A DNA stretch of 64,000 bases, from NCBI GenBank assembly GCA_026929865.2, contig CM049411.1:2502501-2566500 (forward strand). Reading direction: 5' to 3'. Position 1 is the first letter of the stretch. The number at the start of each line of letters is the position of its first letter. Below, piece after piece: positions 1-11,645 of the stretch. The DNA is from Hyperoplus lanceolatus. Taxonomy: Eukaryota > Chordata > Actinopteri > Uranoscopiformes > Ammodytidae. The notes beneath the pieces were generated by a model. The model saw only the letters and a list, made by a program, of their open reading frames with translations, was not told the origin of the DNA and searched no databases. The translations under genes were made by a program, and so were the position numbers.

Positions 1-511
1 TGTTTCATCAGTTTGAATCAATGAATAAAAAGATTAATTTAGTTTCGACTATAATATATTTTTTGTATTTGTTCATTAAAAGTGTCTGCTCCTCTACCTG
101 ACTGGATATCCAATCTGGTGTGTTCTCATTTCTTTAGAGCAGATTCTTCCTGAAAAGCAGAGAGAAAGCCTTGGGCCTGTGAGACCTTTTCAGCTTCTCT
201 TGAGGTCGAGACAACTCTGAATAGTTGGATTCTAACAAGGGAGTCAAATAATTTTGTGAATGCAAGGACACGCTAGTGAGGTCAATACCTCATCTTTATT
301 AATTTAATACAAGAAAGAGAAAATAATGGATTATTCTGTCCTTCAACCGAAGGCAGCATGCAGGACTCAGCTGTTGATGCGTCAAACCCTCCCTGAGAAT
401 TTTCACTTAGCTTTAAAAGCAGCTGAGATGTTGAGGGATAGACTGAGAGACGCAAACCTGCTCAGAATATAGACAAGAAATCAGCCACTCACTCTCAGAG
501 ACATATAAATA
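1..511. other. Window edge, no gene recognised
   Basis: AT-rich noncoding sequence. I see no open frame, repeat or RNA gene that I can support. It lies beyond the conserved 3' flank of the minus-strand SNTX-like gene. Confidence 0.4.
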
Positions 512-743
512 CAGCTCTGGAAAAAATTAAGAGACCAGTCCAAATTTTCGGTGTCTCTTGTTTTACTCTTTAGAGGCATATGTTTGAGCAAAATGAACAT
601 TTTGATTTTATAATATAAACTACTGACAACATTTCTACCAAATTCCCCCCAAAAATATTGTCATTAAAGAGCATTTCCATTAGGTAATGTAGAGATAAAG
701 ATTTAAAAAAAAATCCAGACTGGTCTCTTAATGTTTTCCACTG
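512..743. mobile_element. Short Tc1/mariner-type MITE
   Basis: The ends are imperfect inverted repeats: the left begins CAGCTCTGGAAAAAATTAAG and the right ends in the reverse complement of a CAGTGGAAAACATTAAGAGACC-like sequence. TA dinucleotides flank both ends (510-511 and 744-745), as expected for Tc1/mariner target duplications. At 232 bp it has no coding capacity. Similar ends are common in fish genomes (from memory). Confidence 0.7.
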
Positions 744-829
744 TATATATACAAAATATGGGATTAACACACACACATAGCCTTCAGTAAATTTTTGAAT
801 ATACAGGAAATAAAGTACAACAGTCTTAA

Positions 830-1016
830 ACTCTGGTCACTCCACTTTATTGAATATTCTGGACAAGAACAGAATGAACATATATAACAGGTCGTGTTAC
901 AGGAATCTGAGATTAATTCAGCTCTATACACATCAGTATTGTGCTTTACAAAATGGTGTTAACAATCCTCTCCTCAGAACTGTAAATTATCACTGAGTCA
1001 TTTATAAGTCATACAT
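830..1016 (-). promoter_or_regulatory. Conserved 3'-flank block with poly(A) signal, SNTX-like gene 1
   Basis: Read on the minus strand, this matches the 3' flanks of the plus-strand SNTX copies (about 22810-23010 and 40820-41020). It includes an AATAAA at 851-846 followed by the same GAGTGACC-type context. It is a plausible shared transcript end, which would give gene 1 a 3' UTR of about 2 kb. No transcript evidence is available here. Confidence 0.5.
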
Positions 1017-2215
1017 TGAATCCAATGGTAGGGTAAACTACTGACCCAAAAATCCCTGTTCAGCTTATCGGGGACACAGCTATTGTTCCCAGTTTTTATA
1101 TGTTTCTACGAGGAAATTTTAAATATTTCTGAAACAGTCTAATATTTTCCTCTGATGATCATAAATTACATGTCACCGCAAATGAGACCATTAGTGCAAA
1201 GAATGCTTCTTATATAGTTTTTCCTAATGTTTTTGTCATGGGTATACGCTCACCCAGGAACAGCTGGTGTAGTAAGGGGTGACCCTCATTTACAAAGATT
1301 TTGAGTCAAACAAATGCAAAGCAAAAACCTCAATATACAGCAAAAACACGATAAGCGTATAAAGAGCTAAAACCATTGAAACATTTAGACAGCAATGTAG
1401 AATGGCTGCAATTAAAATTAAATGGGTGAAAGTGAAAGTACAATATAGCCTTATTAAAACAGTTACAGGTTTTGTTTAGTTTATTTGTCAGGGACCATGT
1501 ACAAAGTAACATTAATCTCACAGAAAAAAGATGCATTGAACCAGATTAAAGCAGTTTGCTAATTTCCATCTGCAGTCCCTGTGCAGGTCAACACAGAATA
1601 CGACAACAATATACAGTACTATATATACATATCACATGGCACACAAGAAATCACCATTTCAAAATTACACTGAGATAAAACTATCATTAAAACAAGGACT
1701 TCTAAAAACTAAACTAATGTGTTTTTGAAAATCCATTTCTTAAGTTGGCCTGAAAACAAGTGAAAGTCTGCCAACACTTTCAGCTCATTTGGAATGATGT
1801 TACATTCTTTTATTGCTCTGTAGGAGAAAGAGCACTGACCTTTTTTTAGGGACTCTACACTCCCCCCTAGTGGTGGACCTTATAGTTCTATAGGTAGTTT
1901 CAGAGCAGAGCTTGACAAACATTTTCAAGGGAGGTAGAGTTCCAGGAGTCAGGGGCACTTAAGCTTTTTCCAAGCTTAGACTGGGCTTGTTAAACATATA
2001 CAATGAGCATGTCATTGGAGCGGGTCTGATAAAGCCCATCTGAAATGTCCACACTAGCCTTCCCCCATCAACTTTCAATCTTTCATCTAGTGTGTGTCCC
2101 TCAAAGGTACTTAAGACAATGTTACGCAAGACAACTCTTACACAATTGCAATGATATACAATTTCAAAATACTGGTGTTGAAAAAGCAATGTGTAACAAT
2201 ACAAGCTATTTTATA
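1017..2215. other. Possible 3' UTR or flank of SNTX-like gene 1
   Basis: No gene recognised. The stretch is AT-rich with only short random frames. If the distal poly(A) signal near 850 is used, it would be 3' UTR of the minus-strand gene; otherwise it is intergenic. It is longer than the matching part of the plus-strand copies, so extra sequence has probably been inserted. Confidence 0.35.
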
Positions 2216-2475
2216 TTTAAAGGCCTACTTCACCAGTGGGAATATGAAGGTGTATTGAATTCTGAGATCCTATGTAGTATAAATATGCAAAATTAAAAAA
2301 TAAATTAAAAAAATTGAAATTGGCCCATCCTAGCCTGAGAAAAGGCAGAAAGAGTGTTTTATGGTCTCACTGTCTAACCCTACATTTCTCTTTCTGTGAT
2401 GTCACTGAAATTCTCAGAATGATCTCAGAATTCAATACACCTTCATATTCCCACCGCTGAAGTAGGTCTTCAAGA
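2216..2475. mobile_element. MITE-like inverted repeat
   Basis: Two arms of about 48 bp (about 2222-2269 and 2421-2470) are near-perfect reverse complements; each holds GGTGTATTGAATTCTGAGAT or its complement. They enclose about 150 bp of non-coding sequence. The fold-back structure and size fit a small non-autonomous DNA transposon in the 3' region of gene 1. Confidence 0.6.
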
Positions 2476-2711
2476 ATCAGGCATTGGAGAAGAAAGTTAC
2501 CATCAAAATAAATATCTGTGTTACAACAAATAATGAACATCTCAACTTAACATGAAGCTGTAAAGGACAAGTCACTTTAAAAACAAGTCTACAACTGGAA
2601 ATAACATTTACAGTCACTTTATCACACCCTCCACACCAAACATTCTGGTCCCTCTGGGTTTGTATGCATTTCTTGAATTCGTAAAAGGGGTGTGTTAAAG
2701 TTAAAAGATAT

Positions 2712-2836
2712 AGGGCATGTTTCGTAGACATGGATTGAGCCTAGTTCTGGACTAAATGTAATTTTGAATGGCGATTGTCCATTGGAAGTACCATTTAGTC
2801 CAGGACCAGGCATAATCCATGTCTGCGAAACTGGCC
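2712..2836. mobile_element. Very short fold-back MITE
   Basis: Arms at about 2715-2759 and 2791-2832 are imperfect reverse complements; the left arm contains TTCGTAGACATGGATTGAGC and the right arm the matching CATGTCTGCGAA part. The whole unit is about 125 bp, lies a little downstream of the gene 1 stop codon and could form a hairpin in the 3' UTR. Confidence 0.6.
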
Positions 2837-2916
2837 AATAAGGTGCTCTCTAAACATTAAGTGTGAACACATATCCCTAACGCTAGACCAAGAATATGAC
2901 AACACCGTCATTGCTC

Positions 2917-5900
2917 TTACTCGGCCAGATTCAAGTACGCAAAATTGCCCTCTCTTCCCAAAAGAAAGCCCGGGGTAACAGGCTCACTGAATGGGTCGCT
3001 AAAGGTGTAGAGGTGACTCAGTGTGTTGGCAGAGACAGTGTAGAAGGACAGAGTGCCAGCAGGCCAGTCCAGATACACGCCAACTCTGTTAAAGCCACAA
3101 GAAGGTATAGGACCTTTCCACAACTTACCATTATGATATGCATAAAGTGCATGTTTTGCTCCAAATACACTCTTGCCGAAACACCAGGATTGGGAAAAAT
3201 CACCAAATCCTGTCTTGGGCCCTTTCGTCTCAACTCCCTTGAGTGCAACAGCGACGTAAACATTTTGTTCGTAACCACTGCTCATCTCAACCTCCCAGTA
3301 ATGGCATCCCTTTAAGCTCTCGTTGCACAACACCTGAGGCTGTGTATCAAACCTCTTTGGGTTATCAGGGAGGTCGGTCTGCGGTTGTTCGTAGGTTACC
3401 TTTTTGTTTCCCTCAGACAGAGTGAGGCAGGTGTGTGCAGTGTCTGGGTCCAGGGTGAGATTACAGGCATCTGATGGAGAGAACAGAAGCAGAGTTAAGT
3501 TATAGCTGCTGCTATGGTCAAGGCCGATCATGTTAAGGTGTCAACACTGTCAAAAATGTATTCCTCGCTAGACAATTCTGAGAAATGCTTTACTGTGGCA
3601 ACACAATATTGAGATGCCTGTCATGTATTTCACGAAGATGAATTGCTTGAAGATTGATTGATATTTAAAAAACTGATCTGTAAAGATGCTCTACTTTCCA
3701 CTGACCTCATTGAGTGACCTAAATTTTTTATGAATTTCCATTTACATCAGAAATTTAGTTTGCAAGAATTTGAGATAGGTTTAAGAGGATTTGCAGGAAA
3801 TTAATTGAGTGGTGGACTTCAAAAGTGCTGCCAGATCAAGAATAATTATACTGGCGAGAACAATAGGGTCCTTGCAGAACTTGCTGCTCGGCCTCTACTT
3901 AGTCATTGTGATGGTCGAAGAGGTTTCTGGAGGACAGTCATTTAGAGGACAGTCATTTAGAGGACAGTCATTTAGACTAGAACAAAAGACTGGACAGTTA
4001 CTTACACCAGATCAAATCTCTTCTGTTTGTGATAGCCTTCACATCAGGGAGGTCAGGCTGTGAAAAATCCTCATTGACAAGAATGCCATCCTTGTATTGG
4101 TAGATGGTTGCTCCTTTGTACTTGTCATTTGGAAGGGATGCAACAAGGAGACAGAACCATCTGTTGTTCTTCAGAGCTTTGGCAAGGTCTCGGAACCCGT
4201 AAGCTTTTTCTCTTATTTTCTTTATCACTTCAGCTGAGTAGTACCAAAGGTCTTCATCCGGACCTTCTACTTGAACTGAATCTTCAGATGAATCCAAGTA
4301 TTTTGTCATTGCATCAAGATAGGGGTCAACGTCCGCCAGGGAGGTGAAAACCAAGCACAGAGCGTCTTCTACACCTGGAGCAAGGACCTCTCTGTCCAAC
4401 TCTGACTGATTTTGGACAAACTTCATTCCCTCCATGGTATCTACACAGGCCCTGATGACATTGATTTCTCTTTCCGAATGGTCCAACCACTCATTTAGTT
4501 TTGCATTACTGAATGGTGACTTGTCTCTGTCTTCAAACAAAATTTCTATTGAGCTCTCATCTTCTTCACCTGCACGGATGGAGGGCAGTGTTTTTGTCAT
4601 GATCTTCTGGAGGTTTGCTTTGTAGTAACCACACAATTCTTGAAAATTATTCAGGTCTTCTCTAATCTGTGGAAAATGCTCAACTACTTTTTCGTCCTGA
4701 GAATCGTTGCATCTCATTTCGATTTCCCTCAAATCCTCTAGAGCATCTTCAACTTCCCTCAGTAACCCAATGCTGATCTCTCCTGTCAACTCAGCAGCTT
4801 CTGGGTCAAAATGTTTCAGGGGCATCAGCCAAACCACCATTGGAACACTGTTCTCTCCATCTTCACCCAGCAACTTTGGAAGTTCTGCATAGGTCTTCAC
4901 TGCGTCTTCAAAAGTTGCAGGGTTGCTGTCAAGAATGAAGTCTCCAAAGAATTTGCAGGAGAATTTGTCAGTCAGGGCTTTTTCTGTCTCACTCAGCTTG
5001 ATGTCAACCTTACCTTCAACATTAAATGAAGGGATCTTCTTTATCACGGTTTCCATGCTGCCCTGGATGTTTTGGACACTGCTATTGCCACTGTCCAACT
5101 TCTCACTGTCAAACACAAGGAAAGCATTTGCCCCATATTTGATGCCTGTGACTACATGTGTTGCACAGCCTTGGCTTATGAGATCCTTCTGTTGCGTTTC
5201 GAGGGTTGCAAGGTCGATCCCCGAAAACTGTTTGAAGTTGGTGGTAGCTTTGTACTGTAACGTCACCCTGCCTTGATGGTGGGATTTCTTGTTATCATTC
5301 AGATACTTAGCAGATCCCGAAACTTCTATCAGTCCAGCCAGGAAACTGGCCTTCAGAGAAGGATTCACATCCAGCAGGGAGGTCTTGGATTCAAAGGAAT
5401 CAGATGTCGTGATTTTAAAACTACTCTTGCGTTGTTTAGACGTCTTCTCGTGTAGAGTTTTAAGATCCCACAATGGCATACCTGCAGAAATGAGAAAATA
5501 TCAGTCAACCAATGAGGAAGGGCAATAATAATGTTAGTATCAAGTCACAGAAAGGAAAGTTATAATCCATTAAATGTCTGGACATTGCCGATTCTTATCC
5601 TGAAATCGGTTTCTTAAAGAGCTTTTGTATTCAGTGCTTGATTCATTCCTTGACATGAATCTCATTAGGATTCAAACTCCAAAATAGTTTGTGTTGGTTC
5701 ATTTTTAGGGCCCGCACAGCAAGTATGTTGTATGTATCATTATTGTTATTAATAATAATAGTATTCCCCTCAACTGCATTTTTTAATGCTAGGGATGCCC
5801 CTAAACTCAAGAGATATGTTTCACCTGGATTTACAAAAAGTGGTTTGTACATGTAGCATCTCCAGTCATACAATAAAGTCTCCTAGTGCTACGCTCTATA

Positions 5901-6054
5901 CTTAACAGGATGTTGACCATCTAAATAATGTACCGTTAATCTAAACATGAAACTCATTTAACGTCCAACTAAGTAACAAACTGTGTACATTTGAATTTAT
6001 ATTCAATACATGCAGCAACATTACATTTTACTGGACAGCTTAGCCATGCCCATG

Positions 6055-6124
<70 letters not shown>

Positions 6125-9100
6125 TACTTTTGCTATGTTCTAGACAAGATAAGATGTTGATTAGTGTATGAACATCTTTGTTAAAATTAGATTTTTCTTA
6201 AGCTTCATACATTTTACCAAGAATGTTTAAAAAGTATATATAGGGGAGAGTGGCCTGAGATGTGCCGGTGGGGAAGTTGTGCCACCCCTTGTTTATAGAA
6301 AACCATAGAAGAAATTGGAAATGTGACCACATATTTAAAAAGAGCCATCCATTTAACTTATCCTGTAAAGAAGGGAGAAACATGGAATAAGATATAAGCA
6401 CATTTAAGCTCAAAAAACTGTTTTTTGCCTTTCAGAGTAAAATTTCCATGATCAAGGCTTTTTGATTATTGTGTCTGAACAATTATAGACACGTTTGAAA
6501 ACATTTGACACATGTTTTAGTGCTTTGGTATGCTACACTTTGAGTCTATATAGTTAGCACAATGTCAGCCCTAAACTGCCACATCATGCTTATTATCCAA
6601 AATTCTGGGGTTGGGGTGAGTTGTGCCAGAGGGCCTGGGGTGAGTTATAAGTAGGGTTGCAAAGGGGTGGAACGTTTCCGGTAAATTACCGGAAAGTTTA
6701 CGGAAACTTTCCACGGGAACTTTCGCTCGGGAATTTTGGGAATATTCAAAATTGGAAATTATAGGAATTAACTAAATGGCGGTAACTTAAATGATTTTTT
6801 TTTCATACAAACATAAATCTAAACATTTAAACACTATGTTTGTTCAATTAAAACACATTACATTTGAACAGATTTAGGGGAGAGTGGCCTAAGTTGTGCC
6901 ACTTTTTACTCAAAGTGACTTTAAAGTGAGGCCTTGACAGTAAAGTCTCCAACTCAAATATATACATATATTTCAGGGTGTTGTGCATCCCCGACAATAA
7001 AAACTTTGGATCTGGAATAAACTGTTGACGAAATATAGCTTTCGGAAAAAAGTTGTCTTGTGGCACAACTTGCCCCCGGTGTGGTGTAAGTTGTGCCATT
7101 GGAGAAAATACCATGGGGTAAATTGTGCCATTGATATATATCTCATAAACTGTATTGCAAGACACATCCATTACTTACTCCACTTACTTAAAACTCACCT
7201 AGGCTCTTTGGCACAAATCACCTCAACCCCAGAATTTTGGATAATAAGCATGATGCAGCAGTTTAGGGCTGACATCGTCCTAATTATATAGACACTAAAG
7301 CACTAAAACATGTGTCAAATGTTTTCAAACTTGTCTATAATTGTTCAGACACAATAATCAAAAAACATTGATCATGGAAATTTTACTTTGAAAGGCAAAA
7401 CACTGTTTTTTGAGCTTAAATGTGCTTATATCTTATTCCATGTTTCTCCCTTCTTTACAGGATGAGTCAAATGGATGGCTCTTCTTAAATATGTGGTCAC
7501 ATTTCCAATTTCTTCTATGGTTATCTAGAAACAATGGGTGGCACAAGTTGCCCACTGGCACAACTTAGGCCACTCTCCCCTATTTGTAAGAAGAGCTTTA
7601 TCAAGTTTTGATTATTTTATGAACAATCAATAATTTCCCTGAACAACAAAAAGATGCATGTTGAGTAAAATTGTACTCATCTGTCTGACCCATGGGGTCT
7701 GACTACACCCATTCAATGAATAAAGTCAAATGCCCCCCATGTGATGGAGGAATGCACAGTGCATGTAGGGGGCGTGGCCTCAGTACCCCTGCATTAATAT
7801 GTGTTATGTGCAATTTGCCTAGTGTACTTGCATAAAATCTGGTTGTTTTAGTCAAGATTATGCTAAAATATATTGTCCCCAACTATATTTAAAATCACAG
7901 TTTAAGCCTCTGTAAACCTGGTCTAGCAAAAACAAATTTATGATATCAAGTTGGGTGTCTCAATAAACTTTAAAAAACAATCTGATTTGAAATGAAATGT
8001 TCATAAATATATTAAAACTTTGTGTAAAAAACTGTTTTTACAGTCTAGAACGTTTGTCTGGACTGAAATAACATAGTTGGGTGAATTTAGTGCATTGGGT
8101 TGCTTTAAATTTAGTAAATTCCCGTTTATTCCCGTTAATTCCCATAAATTCCCGTTAATTCCCATGGAAAGTTTCCAACTTTGAAAATTCCCGGAATTTT
8201 GCAACCCTAGTTATAAGTAAGTAAGTAAGTAAGTAAGTAAATAAGTAAAATGTATTTATAAAAGCACAAGTGCTGAACATAGTGCATTCAGTAGGTAAGA
8301 AATGAAGGTATAATAACAATAACCAAAATAAAAGACGTAAAGCCCATACATCCACATATAAACAAAGATAGTAGTGCAGAGGTAATATAGTTAATGGGGA
8401 GGAAAAACCAGAGTGTACAGATGGGGTTTGAGCCTTGATTTAAAGGCAGACCTGGAGGGGGATTCGCATATGCCAGGTGGCAGTTGGTTCTACAAGGGCG
8501 GAGCAGCTAGTGCAAAGTACATTTCTGACAGTTGTGCCAGTGGCATGGCTGTATATACTGGTCACCAAAAGAAAGTGATTGTCTTGAGTAGCTCAGAAGA
8601 GAGTGACATCTCCATTCCACTTAACGACACCACTGATGAGAGTTCAGATGGCCAGAAAGATGATGATGGTGACTTTGTCATTGTGAGCTTTGCAGGTAAA
8701 ACCATTAGATCTGCTAGGCGTTGTTTAATATAGGGCGAGTAACCATATATGGTAACTTAAGTTGACTACCGTAAAGGCCTCACCAAACCTATCCATTAAG
8801 GAGCAAAGCCCATATATTTCTCCCAGCCAATCAGGAGAGACCAGGCTATGTCACAGTTAGTCAAGTGACAACATCTGACCAATCGGCTGTATTTTAGAGC
8901 ATCTCAAACTTCAGCTTGCCACGAAAGTCCTTGCAGTACCATGATCAGCATGTACAGTATCTCACAAAAGTGAGTACACCCCTCACATTTCTTCAAATAC
9001 TTCATTATATCTTTCCATGGGACAACACTGAAGAAATGACACTTTGATACAATGTAAAGTAGTCAGTGTACAGCTTGTATAACAGTGTAAATTTACTGTC

Positions 9101-11582
9101 CCCTCAAAATAACTCGACACACAGCCATTAATGTCTAAACTGCTGGCAACAAAAGTGAGTACACCCCTTAGAAAAAATTTACAAATCGGGCCCAAAGTGT
9201 AAATATTTTGTGTGGCCACCAATATTTTCTATCACTGCCTTAACCCTCTTGGGCATGTAGTTCACTAGAGCTTCACAGGTTGCAACTGGAACCCTCTTCC
9301 ACCCATTTATGACAGCATCACAGAGCTGGTGGATATTAAAGACCTTGCGCTCCTCCAACTTCTGTTTGAGGATGCCCCAAAGATGCTCAATAGGGTTTAG
9401 GTCTGGAGACATGCTTGGGCAGGCCATAACCTTTACCCTCAGCTTTTTTAGCAAGCCACTGGTCGTCTTGGAGGTGTGTTTGGGGTCGTTATCATGTTGC
9501 AATACCACCCTGCGGCACAGTTTACGAAGGTTGAGTGCACGTGGTCAGCGTCGTACACAGAGGTTGGCTTTGGAAAATAGACGTATGAGTGCTGCCAGCA
9601 TTGCTGAAGGGCTTGAAGGGGTGGGGGGTCAACCTGTCAGTGCTCAGACCATACGGCGCACTCTGCATCATACTGGTCTGCATGGCTGTCGTCCCAGAAG
9701 GAAGCCTATTCTAAAGATGATGCACAAGAAACCCCACAAAAAGTTTGCTGAAGACAAACAGACTTCGGACATGGATTACTGCAACCATGTCCTGTGGTCT
9801 GATGAGACCAAAATACATTTATTTGGTTCAGATGGTGTTAAGAGTGTGGAGCGGCAACCAGGTGAGGAGTACAAAGACAAGTGTGTCTTGCCTAGAGTCA
9901 AGCATGGTGGTTGGAGTATCATGGTCTGGGGCTGCATGAGTGCTGCCAGCACTGGGGATCTACAGTTCATTGAATTCTAACATGTACTGTGACATACTGA
10001 AGCAGAGCAAGATCCCCTCCCTTCATAAACTGGGCCGCAGGGCAGTACTGCAACATGATAACGACCCCAAAAACACCTCCGAACGACCACTGGCTTGCTA
10101 AAGAAGCTGAGGGTAAAGGTTATGGACTGGCCAAGCATGTCTCCAGTCTTAAACCCTATTGAGCATCTTTTGGGCATCCTCAAACGGGAGATGGAGGAGC
10201 GCAAGGACTCTAATATCCACCAGCTCCTTAATGTCGTCATGAATGGGTAGAAGAGGGTTCCAGTTGCAACCTGTGAAGCTCTAGTGAACTACATGCCCAA
10301 GAGGGTTAAGGCAGTGATAGAAAATAATGATGGCAAAACAAAATATTGACACTTTGGGCCCAATTTGGAAATTTTTTCTTAGGGGTGTACTCACTTTTGT
10401 TGCCAACAGTTTAGACATTAATGGCTGTGTGTCGAATTATTTTGAGGGGACAGTAAATTTACACTGTTATACAAGCTGTACACTGACTACTTTACATTGT
10501 ATCAAAGTGTCATTTATTCAGTGTTGTCGCATGGAAAGATATAATTAAATATTTGAAGAAATGTTAGGGGTGTACTCACTTTTGTGAGATACTGTACAAG
10601 CTTCCATACTCACGGCGCCAACATGAAAACTAACAAAGGTAAGTTGTTGAAACTCACACATTATATGGTTGAATAGCTGTGTCAGATGTTGAGATAGGGG
10701 TCGTTTGTTTAGTGTTTGTAGAAATTTGTGAAATTTTGGCATGACAAATAGTGGCACCATATTTGATCATATGCCCGGTTCACCTAATAATTGGACATGT
10801 GACCATATGTCCATATTTAGACATACGCCCATACGCCCAATGGGTAAAGTAAGCCAAATGTGCTTGCTTTTTAACAAATAACACATGACAACATAGGGCA
10901 ATAGCCCTCAATATTGCATTGGATGTTGGAGTGAGACATTTTTTGACTTTTTAGAAAATATCTAGCTATAAATAGTGGAATATGTGGGATTTTGGACAGT
11001 TTTGAGACTTTACAACAGTTTACACTATACTTAAATGGCATATGTAGGTATTTATTTTTACCCTACCACCTGAGCTAAGGGCGCCCCCATGTATTTAATT
11101 TTTCTGATTGAATTATGAGAAGACCACCATGACTTATACCATTTTTCACTCATTTATATTTTCAATTTGTCAATCATATCATATATATTTACTAGGGCTG
11201 TCAAATTAACGCGTTAATTTCGATTAATTAATCACAGAAAAATTAACGCGATTAAAAAAATTAACGCAGATTAATCGCACTTCTATAATGCCCTTTGACC
11301 CGGTGCAAAAGTGGTGCGTAGCTGCACCGAGCTGCACCTGAAGCAGACACAGCCCGCGCGGGTGAAAGGGAGAAAAGTAAAGAGAGAAACAGGGCGCCGA
11401 GGGCTCTATAGACGGTTTAATAAGCATGAAGGTAGGAAGACATCTTACTTTATTCTCCGCAGCCAGTGTCTGTGCATTATTGATTGAGTGGGTGCAACAA
11501 TGTAGGCTAGGTTCAAAACAGTATCTCTCAATCGTTCTCCCCGTGTCTCAATTTTGTTTGCTAGCTGTCTCGTCGTCCGCGT

Positions 11583-11645
<63 letters not shown>

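Noticed and set aside
2896..3315. 139-codon plus-strand frame
   Set aside because: Antisense to the PRY-SPRY exon of gene 1, which has family motifs, splice sites and phase agreement.
9309..9510. Open frame reading MTASQSWWILKTLRSSNFCL
   Set aside because: It is the antisense shadow of the Tc1 transposase C-terminus encoded on the other strand; only the downstream part of this frame, from about 9520, is real transposase sequence.
9977..10240. Minus-strand frame of 87 codons
   Set aside because: Antisense to the degraded plus-strand transposase arm; not a gene.
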